A DNA stretch of 43,770 bases from Mycoplasmopsis alligatoris A21JP2 (GTDB lineage: Bacteria; Bacillota_I; Bacilli_A; Mycoplasmatales; Metamycoplasmataceae): positions 1 to 43,770 of the forward strand of contig NZ_ADNC01000004.1 in assembly GCF_000178375.1 (NCBI RefSeq), read 5' to 3'. The translations under genes and the position numbers were made by a program. Numbering within the stretch: the first letter of the stretch is position 1; every line of letters begins with the position of its first letter. Below the pieces are notes generated by a model. That model was not told the DNA's origin. It saw only the letters and a list, made by a program, of their open reading frames with translations, and searched no databases. Below, piece by piece: positions 19,103 through 28,949 of the stretch.

Positions 19103-19913
19103 ACAAATTAAAGAATTTTTAAAATATTTACTTGTTATATTTTTGTTATTAATCTTCTTGTTTCCTCTTTATTATTTATTTGTAAAAAGTCATTATTCAA
19201 ATAGTTTTGAAACGAATAATATTGTCTCATTTAGCCCTGATACTTTTGATTTTTATAACTATAAACAAGCGCTAAACACAAATTTTTTACCAGCACTAGG
19301 TTTAAGTATTAGTTCACTTGTTTTAGTGTTATTAATAAGATTATTCATTTTTATATTAGCTGCCATAGCACTTAATAAACTACCAAAAGTAATCGTTAAA
19401 TTTATTTTGATATTTCTTTTAATAATCAGTTTAATTCCTGATGTTGTACTATTTTTGCCATTAAAAAAAGTTTTGATTGAAACAAATTTAATTAACAAGT
19501 CGTTAGCATTTAGCTTGATAACAAATTCTATCTTTTCGTATTTTATTTTCCTTAATATTTTCAAAACTTTTGAAGAGATAAAAGAAAAACAAAAAGAAAC
19601 AATTCAGATTGATAACATAGGTTTTAGACATCAAGTATTGTATGTTTATTTACCTAAGTTAAGAATGCCTTTGTTTCTTTTAGTAATTTTTAGTACCCTT
19701 AATGTTTGAAACGATTATTTATGACCACTCTTTATTTTAAGTGGATATAAATTGGATACTATTGGTATTTGATTTAGATTTTTAGGTGATACAGGTTTTT
19801 CAAATCTTGAAAATGTGCAAAGCGCTGGGGCAATTATTGCGCTAAGCATCCCATTAAGTATTTACTTAATTTTTTCACCTTTTATAAATAAAATTATTTC
19901 TAAGAATTCTTAA
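19095..19913 (+). CDS. ABC transporter permease, UgpE/MalG-like
   Basis: A 272-residue membrane protein, second permease of the operon. N-terminal helix KYLLVIFLLLIFLFPLYYLF, the EAA-like loop IQIDNIGFRHQVLYVYLPKLRMP, and a late NVWNDYLWPLF motif are characteristic of the MalG/UgpE half. AAAAGGAG lies upstream of the ATG within the preceding gene. The 3' end overlaps the 3' end of the oppositely oriented lipoprotein gene by 14 nt, and its terminator lies inside that gene. Confidence 0.82.
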
Positions 19914-21758
19914 TTGCACTTAAGAATTTTTTTAATGCTTCTTGACCATTTAATTCAACTTTTGCACTACCTTCATTAGTTAATGATTCTAATGAAGTTC
20001 TTAACAAGTCATTTAGTTTTGATGAATCTTCATCTAAATAAATCGTTGTTGAAATAATGTCATTTGATTCAGTAAATTTTAGAAGTGATTGTAAACTAAT
20101 TTGTGCAGTTATAAAGTAATTTCTAGTTGTTTCTAATTTATACATAAGTTTTTTATCATCATCACTAGCATCAGCTTTTTTTGCAATAGTTTGTATTTGT
20201 ACATTTAAAGAACTTATTTTTGTTTTTACTTCTGTAAGTTTTTCTTGACTGACCATTTCTTTAATTGGAACTATGTAACCTGATTTTTCCATGATTAAAT
20301 CTCTAACAAACTTAGTTTCATTTCCAATTTTAGCTTGACCATAAAATAATCAATCTAAAAACATTTTAGTTGCTTTATCTTCTTTCCCTTTGTCTACGAT
20401 AAAGCAATTAATGATGAACCACCTAAGTTATAAGATGTTTTTAAGTTTTTATCTGCATTAGAATTAAAAACTTGTGAATTTCAATTTACATCAATATTAC
20501 TTGCTCAACGTTTTGGTGCTGTTGCGTCTTTACGTGAAAAAAAGTTTCTTGAAGTTATTGAATCATATGATTGATTAGTTCCTACTGCTGCAGCAAAAGC
20601 AATAGCTGTATTATATGTTCTAATGTCTCATGAAGCTCACTGAGTTTTATTGTTTGCGTATTTAATTGAAAAGTATGATTTTGTATCTTCTCCGACTTTT
20701 TCAACTAAACTTTGTTTGTTATATGAATTTCACTTATCTCAAAGAGTACTAAATTCTGTTTGTAATTTTTGATTATCTTTTAAATCAAATTTTATTAGGT
20801 TGTTTTCTTTTGTATCTAAGCTTCATAAAAATTGTCCATTTGTTCTATTGATTAAATCCTTTTTAAATGCATCTTCTTGGTAATCAATTGTGAAAATTTG
20901 AACATCACTTAATTTAGCTTTTTGTTCTGCACTTAACGATGCAATATCAAATTTAGTTCTATTAAAAACTTCTAGTGAAAAGTTTTGAATACTTTCAATT
21001 GAACTAAATGTTGTATTATCGATTTTAAAATCCTTAAAAGCATTCGAATCTTTTGCCTTTAAGTACTTAAACATACTTGTTTCAGGTATTTGATTTGTAT
21101 TTTCTTTAGCGACTTGTGCCTTTTTATAAACCTCTAGGTTTTTATCTACATTTCCACCGTTTTTCTCAACAAGTTCGAAAATAACATTCATAATGTCTAA
21201 ATTAAAAACTAATGCATCAGTGTCAGTAATGTCAAATGGAATATTATAAATTTTTTCTACATTTTTTTGACCTGGCAATAAATTAAATTGATTTATTACT
21301 TTTTTTGGAAAAATTTCTTTATTAATGTTTGTATCACTTAAATCTAATAATTTATCATATTTATTTATTAAATAAGCACTTGCTTGATTACCTAAAATTA
21401 AATTAGGCACATCAGAAGAATTACTTTCTATATTTGTTATTACGTTTTTTGCTAAGTTAGCTTCTGAAGTTGCTTTAGTAACATCTTGTTTTTGTAATTC
21501 AACAGGTAAAAAACCTTCCTTATTTTTTTCTAATTCATTGTATATTGGAACTAATTCTTGTAAAGCTATCATTAGTGGAAAATACTGATTTTGAGCAGTT
21601 TGTAGTACCACTTTATTATCAGCAACTGCTCTATCAGTTTTATAAACAACTTGATTCTCAACTTGTTTATTTGTTGTTGTACATGCGCTAGCACTAATAA
21701 TGGCAGCTAGCGATACTAGTGAAAAGATACTTTTTTTCACTAAATTTGATTTTTTCAT
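19900..21758 (-). pseudogene. Solute-binding-like surface lipoprotein, frameshifted
   Basis: The N-terminus is a lipoprotein signal ending ISASAC (Cys26). The intact frame runs from 21758 to a TAG at 20394 (454 residues). Just before that stop the conserved reading ends GGSSLIAL; one missing base near 20400-20403 would restore the frame as GGSSLIAFIVDKGKEDKATKMFLDWLF and continue to TAG at 19900, for about 619 residues in all. RBS AGGAG lies upstream of the ATG. Its position opposite the permeases and its size suggest the substrate-binding protein of that ABC transporter, perhaps of the mycoplasma P68-like lipoprotein type; that link is inference. Either the gene is inactivated or the base is a sequencing error. 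Confidence 0.75.
19905..19933 (+). terminator. Terminator of the ABC transporter operon, inside the opposing lipoprotein gene
   Basis: A perfect 9-bp stem (AATTCTTAA / TTAAGAATT) with a 6-nt loop is followed by seven T. The 5' arm contains the permease stop codon, and the whole hairpin lies within the last codons of the convergent lipoprotein gene. Confidence 0.75.
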
Positions 21759-22103
21759 CTATTTCTCCTAAATTTTTACTACAAATTTTTTTGTTAGCAA
21801 TATTTTTATATTACAAAATGAAAATTTTTATCAAAAATATATGAAAAAAACAAAAACAGTTGAAAAAGTGGAAAAATATGGAAACATATAAATTTTAGTA
21901 AATACCTATAAATAAGCATTTTTTAGATATAAATGTGGTAAAGTTTTCATATATTAATTATTTGAAAATTTTAGTATACATTTAATTTCTACTGTGCTTT
22001 GAATCAAATAACTATTTTTTTATCTGAAAAATATTTTTCAGAATTTTTGTTTTTAAAATTTGTCCGTATTATTATCTTACTGAATTAATGTATAAGAGGA
22101 TTT
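21759..22103. other. 345-nt divergent intergenic region with an 18-bp palindrome
   Basis: It separates the lipoprotein gene (-) from the DUF262 gene (+). It is AT-rich and holds no reading frame or RNA gene that I can support. The only strong structure is the perfect palindrome at 22024-22041. Confidence 0.6.
22024..22041. promoter_or_regulatory. Perfect 18-nt palindrome upstream of the DUF262 gene
   Basis: CTGAAAAATATTTTTCAG is its own reverse complement and ends 62 nt before the ATG. AATTTTTGTTTTT follows it, so it could act as a hairpin terminator or as an operator for the downstream gene. Confidence 0.4.
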
Positions 22104-24301
22104 ATGAGTCAAAATGAAAAATTTAATTTTATTGATAACATTTTTAAAAACAATAACAGATATATAGTTCCTGTTTATCAGCGAAATTACACGTGAAGTA
22201 AAAAAATAGCAATGAATTTTATCAAGATTTTCTTGCGTTGTATAACGGTGAAAAACAAAAACATTATTTAGATGCAGTACTTCTTTGAAGATCCAAAAAT
22301 ATAGGTAAAGGAGATTTAATTTTTATAATAGACGGTCAACAACGAATAACAACTATTTTAATTTTTATTAAAGCTGTTGCAGATTTTTTACATTCAAACC
22401 ATTTAAAACAACAATATATTCTTAATAGCTATGATGTTAATACTAAAGATTCAACTGAAAATTTTAAAATAAGTCACAGTACAAACGATAGTAAAGAATT
22501 TGAACATTTTATGAATGAAAAAAGAGATTCAAAAAATAAATTTTATGATATATATAAATGTTTTTCATTATTAATAAAAAAAGACTTTGATCAAAATTTA
22601 AATGAACATGATTTTTTAAACATTTTAAGGAGAATCTATTTTACACGTATAGAAATTGATGCAGATGAAGATCCGCAATTAATTTTTGAGAAAATAAATG
22701 GTTCAAGCCTTGTTTTAACAACAGCAGAAAAAATAAAAAATTATTTATTGATGTCAATAAACGATGAAAAAAAATTGGAAAAATATTTCAATGATTATTG
22801 AAAACCAATTGAGCAGAGACTAGATAAAGACTTAAATGTGTTTATTAATATATACGTAATGTACAAGTGTTTAACAAATGTAAATGAAAACCAAGTTTAT
22901 GAAAAATTAAAAGAAGTTATAAAAACAAATGATCAAAAAACAAATGCGCTTGAAGAATTATTATTCTTATGTAATTATTATCAACAGGCAAAGGGTGCAG
23001 AAAAATGCGAATTTAATTCTAATATAACAAATATATTTTGATGAATAAAACAAATAAGTCTTAAAACATTATTACCTTTAATTTTTGCCTTGTTAAATGA
23101 CTATAAAAAAGAAAAAATATCTTTAGTTGAATTAGAAAAAATTTTTACAGTTATACTTGTTTTTGCATTAAGAAAAAAAATAATAAATGATTCCAAAAAC
23201 TTTAATAAAATGTTTACAAATATTTATAAAAGAGTTAAAGATAAATATGCTTATTCCAATTTTTTAAAAGGTTTTAAGGAAATTTTATTTTCTGATAAAA
23301 ATATGGTAAACGATAAAGAAATAGAAGACGAGTTAAGAAAAAATAACGTTTATAAAAATAATAAGCAAAAATTACTAATAATCCTATTACTTATTGAACT
23401 CAAATTGTTTTCTAAAGAGAAAATAGTTATTAATGAAGACATACAAATAGAGCATATAATGCCTCAAAATATAGCTAAGTGAAAAGAAGAAGACGAATAT
23501 TTATATAATGATGAAATGCATGAAAAAAATGTTAATAAACTTGGTAATATGTCTTTAACAGGAATCAACCAAAAATTATCAAATAGTAAATTTTCGATAA
23601 AAAAAGAAGAAATAAAAATACGAGGTACTAGATTCCATACCTTATGAGAACCAGTAATAAATTCTCCAAAATGAACTGAAGATGAAATAAACAAAAGAAC
23701 TGATGAATCTGTAAAAATAGTTCTACAACAATTATCTATTGATAAATATAAAATAAAAAATTCTGAAATAAATTCTGAAAAAATAAATAGAAACATTTCA
23801 GATAATAGCATAAGAAAAGATGAAGAAAATTTGGTCAATAAAACTTACAAAAGCGATCTTAAAAAAGTTAAAAATTGAAATAATAAAAGATTATATAATG
23901 TTATTGAAAGAGAAATAGGTACTATAAAAACTTCAAACGCTGATGAAGACTTTGACATTTCTGAAAATTTAACATTTAAAAAATTTACTTCTTGTAAAAT
24001 TGTTCAAGTTGATATTTTAGAAAAAAAATATAAAGTAGATTCAATGATACAAGCTATTATGACAATTCTTAAATATTTACATGATAACTACTACAACGTT
24101 CTTGATAATGAAAGCAATCTTAATAAATATTTATCTAAAGATTCTGATTTAGTGCTTAGACCAGAAAAAATATTAGGTACTAATATCTACTTTGGTTCTG
24201 AATATAATAATAATGAAAAAATGAGACGGGTTAGAATTATTGCAGAAAAATGTAATGTATATCTTACTCAAATTAAATTAAAAGGTTATCGCGAAAAATA
24301 A
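22104..24301 (+). pseudogene. DUF262/DUF1524 (GmrSD-like) defence protein, frameshifted in a poly-A tract
   Basis: The frame opens with VPVYQRNYTWSKK, the DUF262 N-terminal motif, then stops at TAG 22269. Adding one A to the A7 run at 22200-22206 joins it to the next frame as SKKNSNEFYQDFLALYNG and gives 732 residues to TAA at 24299. The DUF262 nucleotide-binding motif is IIDGQQRITTI, followed by IFEKINGSSLVLTTAEKIKNYLL. The DUF1524 HNH-like nuclease motif is IEHIMPQN with KLGNMSLTG. The C-terminal 180 residues are a further helical domain. GmrSD-type proteins cleave modified or foreign DNA in an NTP-dependent way. RBS AGAGGA precedes the ATG. As written only a 55-residue peptide is made unless slippage occurs. 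Confidence 0.82.
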
Positions 24302-24326
24302 AATGAGCTTTGGCTCATTTTATTTT
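24300..24326. terminator. Bidirectional terminator between the two broken defence genes
   Basis: AAAATGAGC-TTTG-GCTCATTTT forms a perfect 9-bp stem, overlaps the DUF262-gene stop, and is followed on the plus strand by a T-rich tract. Confidence 0.75.
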
Positions 24327-24334
24327 ATTCTTTA

Positions 24335-25306
24335 TTAATGGTGGCTTAATAATCTAACAAATTCAATTGTTTTATTTTCTTTTCAATCTTTTATTTTTGC
24401 TCTTATTCCATTATGTTTAGTCCCAATATTTTTTGAACAACCATCACATTCCTTATCAATTGTTTGTACACCAAACAAAGTAATTTCTTCGATTTTGTTT
24501 GTACATGATTCAGGTATTACATATTTTAAACCATCCATTTGTCAAATATTAAATGAAATTATTGTTGCTATTTGTTTAAGAATGTCTATTGATGGATCTT
24601 TATTGAATTTTTCAAAATAGTATTCCATAAAAGAATAAAATAAATTCTCACGGGCTAATAACAAGCTATCTCCTTGATAATCATAACCATAAGTATTTTT
24701 ATATGCTATATAAACTTATTCAAGTCATAAATCATGCTCGTTTACGTTTTCATTAATTATGCGCATCTTTCTATCTAATATACCAATACGATTTTTCAAA
24801 TCAATATAATCACCAGTTACAGTATCGTATCGACTAACTAAATATGGAGCTTCTCCGCACGTAATTTCCATACGTGTATCTTCTACATATTCTTGTCAAG
24901 TTCTATTTTTAAATTCAACTTTTTCTGTAGCAACTCATGTTTTATTATCTTTACTTGGAATATTAAAAGAATTCTCGTATCCCATTCATTCATTATCGAC
25001 TAAATTATTTTGTGCATTACAAACTCATGATGGAGTAAAAACTTCTGCCATTTTTTTAATACGAGCATTTTGTTCCTCTTTAGCTTTTAAACATCTTGGT
25101 TTAATAACACGATAATTGTGACCAGTAATTAATTCGGCTTTTATTTGTGCATCAAAGCTAAATTCATCACCTTTACTTATATAATTATTTGTTGCTCAAA
25201 TAATATTTTTATTAGTAGTTTGATCTTTTAGTAAAATGTCTAAAACATCAATGCTCAAGTGCTTTATGAAATTTTCATTAATATCTACAACATTCTTTTT
25301 TTCCAT
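24335..25306 (-). pseudogene. Restriction endonuclease M-subunit-like (DNA methylase-associated) gene with in-frame stop
   Basis: In code 4 the frame from ATG 25306 to TAA 24335 spans 323 residues and is interrupted only by TAA at 24716-24718, after residue 196. The stretches NIIWATNNYISKGDEF, AEVFTPSWVCNAQNN, MEITCGEAPYLVSRYD, RIGILDRKMRIINENV, NTYGYDYQGDSLLLARENL and IISFNIWQMDGLKYV are those I associate with the short proteins named restriction endonuclease subunit M. In that family Trp is expected at the stop position, so TGA (Trp) changed to TAA by one transition. A TGATAAAAT promoter box lies 28 nt upstream of the ATG. It faces the DUF262 gene tail to tail. Family naming is from memory; the exact biochemical role is not assigned. 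Confidence 0.72.
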
Positions 25307-25334
25307 TTTTTACCCACTTAAAATATATATTTGT

Positions 25335-25343
25335 ATTTTATCA
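25335..25343 (-). promoter_or_regulatory. Extended -10 promoter of the methylase-like gene
   Basis: TGATAAAAT on the minus strand, 28 nt before the ATG. Confidence 0.5.
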
Positions 25344-25386
25344 TTTTCTTAGTAAAACGATTATAAAGAATCAGTAAAAACAGAAT

Positions 25387-25409
25387 AAAAAAGTACGAAT
25401 ATCGTACTT
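25387..25409 (-). terminator. Terminator after deoB
   Basis: On the minus strand AAGTACGA-TAT-TCGTACTT is followed by four more T, 6 nt after the stop. Confidence 0.75.
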
Positions 25410-25415
25410 AAATTA

Positions 25416-26603
25416 TTAAACTAATTTTTCAAAAACATCATCGCCAGTTTCACTAACTAATTCTGCACCAAAGTTTTTGGCAATAATATTTCCTAATGTT
25501 CCTAATCCATTGAAGTTTTCTAAAACTTTAGGTTTGGTAAATGACTTAGAAAAAATTGTAGCTGGTAAAAACTCTCTTGTGTGATTAAATCCTGGATAAA
25601 GTGGGTCATTACCATGATCACTTGTCATAATTAATAAGTCATCTTCTTTTAAAGCATTTATTAATTTTCCTAATTTGACATCTAAATTAGCAATGTTTTT
25701 TGCATATCCATGAACATTTCTTCTGTGTCCATAATGACTATCAAATTCAACAAGGTTTGTAAAAACAAATTGGTTTTTTGTGTCCTGCATTGCTAAATCA
25801 ATAGTTACATCCATACCTTTTTCATCACTTCCACTTGCATAGTGTTTTGAAATTCCCTGACCAACAAAAATGTCATTAATTTTTCCTACTGAAATAACTT
25901 CTACACCGATTTTTTGTAATGAATTTAAAATCATTTCACGTGGTTGATTTGCATAATCATGTCTATTAAATGTTCTTGTGTATTTACCGTTGTCACCTAA
26001 ATATGGACGCGCAATAATTCTTCCAACGTTTCATTCAGGTCTTGAAGAACAAATTCTTCTTGCTTCTTTTGCATAACGGTATAAATTATCTAAACCAGTT
26101 CATTCTTCGTGAGCACAGATCTGTAAAACTGAATCCATTGAAGTATATACAATAATTGAACCATTTGCTTTTTCTTCATGAGCAAATTCATCAATAATCT
26201 CAGTACCACTTGAAGATTTATTACCTATAATTTTTCTTCCATCAAAAGCTTTTGATAATTCGTCTATTAGCTCTTGAGGAAAGCCGTTTTCATAAAATGT
26301 AGGAAATGGAACTAATGTTTTAATTCCCATCATTTCTCAATGTCCAGCTAATGTATCTTTAGCGTTTGAAACTTCTTGTATTTTAGCCATGTATGCTAAA
26401 GGTTGTTTAACGTGGTAATTACCATTTAAATCAGTAATGTTACCAATACCTAATTTTTTTCAGTTATCAATTTTAAATTCTTCAGACATAGAAGCGGATT
26501 TAATTGTATTAGCTCCAGTATCTCCAAATCTTTTTTGGTCTTTATCAGCACCTATTCCCAAACCATCGGTTACTATCATAAAAACTCTGTTAAATTTTGC
26601 CAT
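25416..26603 (-). CDS. deoB: Phosphopentomutase
   Basis: A 395-residue enzyme of the alkaline-phosphatase superfamily that interconverts (deoxy)ribose 1- and 5-phosphate in nucleoside salvage. The N-terminal metal-binding motif is [20 protein letters not shown] is also typical of DeoB; SSSGTEI and the C-terminal metal ligands [17 protein letters not shown] complete the site. Two TGA codons read as Trp. The start has AGGAG 5 nt upstream, and a TAAAAT box (26638-26643) lies 34 nt before the ATG. It is a single-gene unit with its own terminator. Confidence 0.93.
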
Positions 26604-26637
26604 AATTCTCCTATAAATTTTGCGTTTATTAATTTAA

Positions 26638-26643
26638 ATTTTA
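26638..26643 (-). promoter_or_regulatory. -10 box of deoB
   Basis: TAAAAT on the minus strand, 34 nt before the ATG, in front of a normal AGGAG leader. Confidence 0.4.
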
Positions 26644-26737
26644 CTATTTTTTATTGATAGCGTGCATTAATTTTGAAAATGGAAAAAATTACATATTCAA
26701 ATTATTAAAAGTTATATTATTTTAAATAAGAGGAACT

Positions 26738-27841
26738 ATGAAAAAAACAAAAATAATATTAAGTTTAGGTGCATTAACTAGTCCACTTTTAATTGCTTCA
26801 TGTAATGTAAAAGTAACAAATGAAGCTGAAAAAAGTGATAAAAATAATTGATCAAGTGACAATGTTAATCAAGAAAATACACCTATAAACAAGTTAAATA
26901 ATGAAGAATATGCAGAATTGACAAATTTAAATAAAGAAGTAGAAATTTATTTACAAACAGTTGAAAATTTCAACAAAAATAAAGAAATAGTAGAGTTAAA
27001 TAAAAAATTTATTGCAGGTAAAGATATGCAAATAAATCACCGTTATAACAAAACATTTAATGAGGAATATAAAATTACTTTAGCAAAAGCAAAAGAGTCA
27101 ATAAAACAAGAAAAAATTATTGATACCTATAAAGAAGAATGAGAATTGTAAAGACGTAAATTTTCATCATTTTGAGTAAATTTAAAAACTATTAAAAAAG
27201 AGTATCATGAAAAAATAGAAAAAGATTTTTATGATTTTTTAGATTCAAAAAAAATTGTTTTTGAAAATATAAAAGATAATATTGATAAGTTTAAATCCAC
27301 TATAAGAGAAGTCAATCAAAAATTTATAGAATCTCAAGAAAAAATAATTAATGAAACGGCTTTTAAAATAATAGATGGCGAATATAAAGAGTTAAAAGTA
27401 AAAATTACTGAATTGTATATTCGGTTAGAAAAAATTAGGTTCAATTCCTTTCTAAATGATTTAAAAAAAGCTGTTGATAATTTTGAAAAATTAATAGCTA
27501 AAAAAGATTATAACAACGATAATTTTGTAACTACTTTTAAAGATTTAAAAAATATGTATACAAATTATTTATACGAACAAAAAGAATTTGAAGACAATCA
27601 AAAAACACTTGAAGAATATGTTAAAAAGATAAATCCATTTATTCAAAAGGCAAAAGAATTTAAAAATGAAAAAGATAAAAATAAAGAAAACAGAGTTAAG
27701 AAATTATTAACAAGAGCAGAAAAATTTTTAAACGATAAAGATCAAGAGCCTAAAAAAGAAGGTTTTGATAATATTGGAATTTTAAGATTAATAACAGAAG
27801 GTAAATATTTAGAAACGACATTTAAAAAAGAATTAAAATAA
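26738..27841 (+). pseudogene. Surface lipoprotein of unknown function with an in-frame stop
   Basis: The signal MKKTKIILSLGALTSPLLIASC ends in a lipobox at Cys22. The mature part is Lys/Glu/Asn-rich and helical. TAA at 27149-27151 ends the protein at 137 residues (ending YKEEWEL). Beyond it the same frame stays open for another 230 codons to TAA 27839, with the same composition (FSSFWVNLKTIKKEYHEK onward), so the full gene was about 367 codons. A single change, for example CAA or GAA to TAA, would explain the break. AAGAGGA precedes the ATG. I do not recognise the family; the start resembles the lipoprotein beginning at 43515 only in general style. Confidence 0.7.
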
Positions 27842-27878
27842 AACATATTCGCCTTGTGTATAGGTGAATATGTTTTTA
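27841..27878. terminator. Bidirectional terminator between the lipoprotein gene and the YihY gene
   Basis: A 13-bp stem (AAACATATTCGCC / GGTGAATATGTTT, one G-T pair) with a 9-nt loop and T/A flanks on both sides. Confidence 0.8.
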
Positions 27879-28949
27879 TTAAAATTTAAATAATATTTTT
27901 TTCTGAACTGTGCGTTGTGAAACAAATGTTTTAAAGTATGCTTCATTAACAATAATTCCTAGGTACATAAAATATGTAAATCAGCTTATAAAAATTGATA
28001 AATACATAAAAATTCCTAATGGTCCGTATTTATTAAAATCAGTTACTTTTGCTAAAAACCCAAATAATGAAACTAATAATCAAGTAGGAATTGATGCTAC
28101 TAGTACACCTGAATGTGCAGCTCGAAACGACAATTTAAACGATGGAGAAAATTTAAATAACATTAAAAACCCGGTATATAAAAAGATTAATGCATTAAAA
28201 ATAAATAAGATGAAAGTTGATGAACTATTTTTAGTTTTATCAAGCACATCATAACCACCAATCAAGAGATCTAACCCTAAGGTAAATGCAATTAATAGTG
28301 ATAAATAAAGAGAAATTACCACAACCAATATTAAACCTTTTAATCTGTTACCTAAATTTGTTCCTAAATACTTATGGTTGTAAATGTAATTTTGGGATGA
28401 TATTATTTTTCCATATCCAGCGCTTGAAACTCATAAACTAGAAAGCCCTAAAAAGACAAGCGAAATAATAGCTTCAGTTTTTCTAAGTTGTAAAGTTAAA
28501 AACGAAATAACTGTTTCAATACCTGGAACCATTTTAGGTAAGATAATGTCAATAAAATAAGCGTTAAATATATTTCCTGAACTAGCTACACTTAATAAAC
28601 TTAATATTAAATAGGAAATTATAATAATCGGAACAAATGAAACTAGTAAATAAAATCCACTTGCAGCTGGTATAAATGTAAATTCACGACTAGAAAATTT
28701 CATGTAAGCACGGTTAACCATGGCATTAAGTTTAGCTTTATTTTTCTTAAAGTTTCAAAAGAATGTTATATATAAAATTATTTTAATAATAAACTTTATG
28801 ATGATTTCATATAAATTAATTTTTAAAATATTCGGTCAAACTATGTTGCTAAAAAAGCCACGTTTTTTTAAAACTTTTTTATATTCTCGTTCATTTTTAG
28901 CAAATTCACGATAATACTTTTTATAAGCACTTTTATCTGAATTTCTCAT
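27879..28949 (-). CDS. YihY/virulence factor BrkB family membrane protein
   Basis: A 356-residue multi-pass membrane protein. The core (from about residue 75) has the YihY/BrkB pattern: a first helix with SGFYLLVSFVPIIII, then AIISLVFLGLSSLWVSSAGYGKI, and further hydrophobic segments through IFISWFTYFMYLGIIVNEAYF. The N-terminal 75 residues are basic, with one more hydrophobic helix. The start at 28949 overlaps the 3' end of gatB by 17 nt and has AAGGAA upstream. The family was once thought to be RNase BN; that has been rejected, and its transport role is unclear. Confidence 0.82.

Noticed and set aside
20394..20403. Programmed ribosomal frameshift in the lipoprotein gene
   Set aside because: No slippery heptamer, pseudoknot or run longer than three identical bases at the site; a lost base is simpler.
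22200..22206. Firm claim that the A7 tract is a phase-variation switch
   Set aside because: Runs of seven A are frequent in this DNA, and no read data are available, so it is reported only as one of three explanations.
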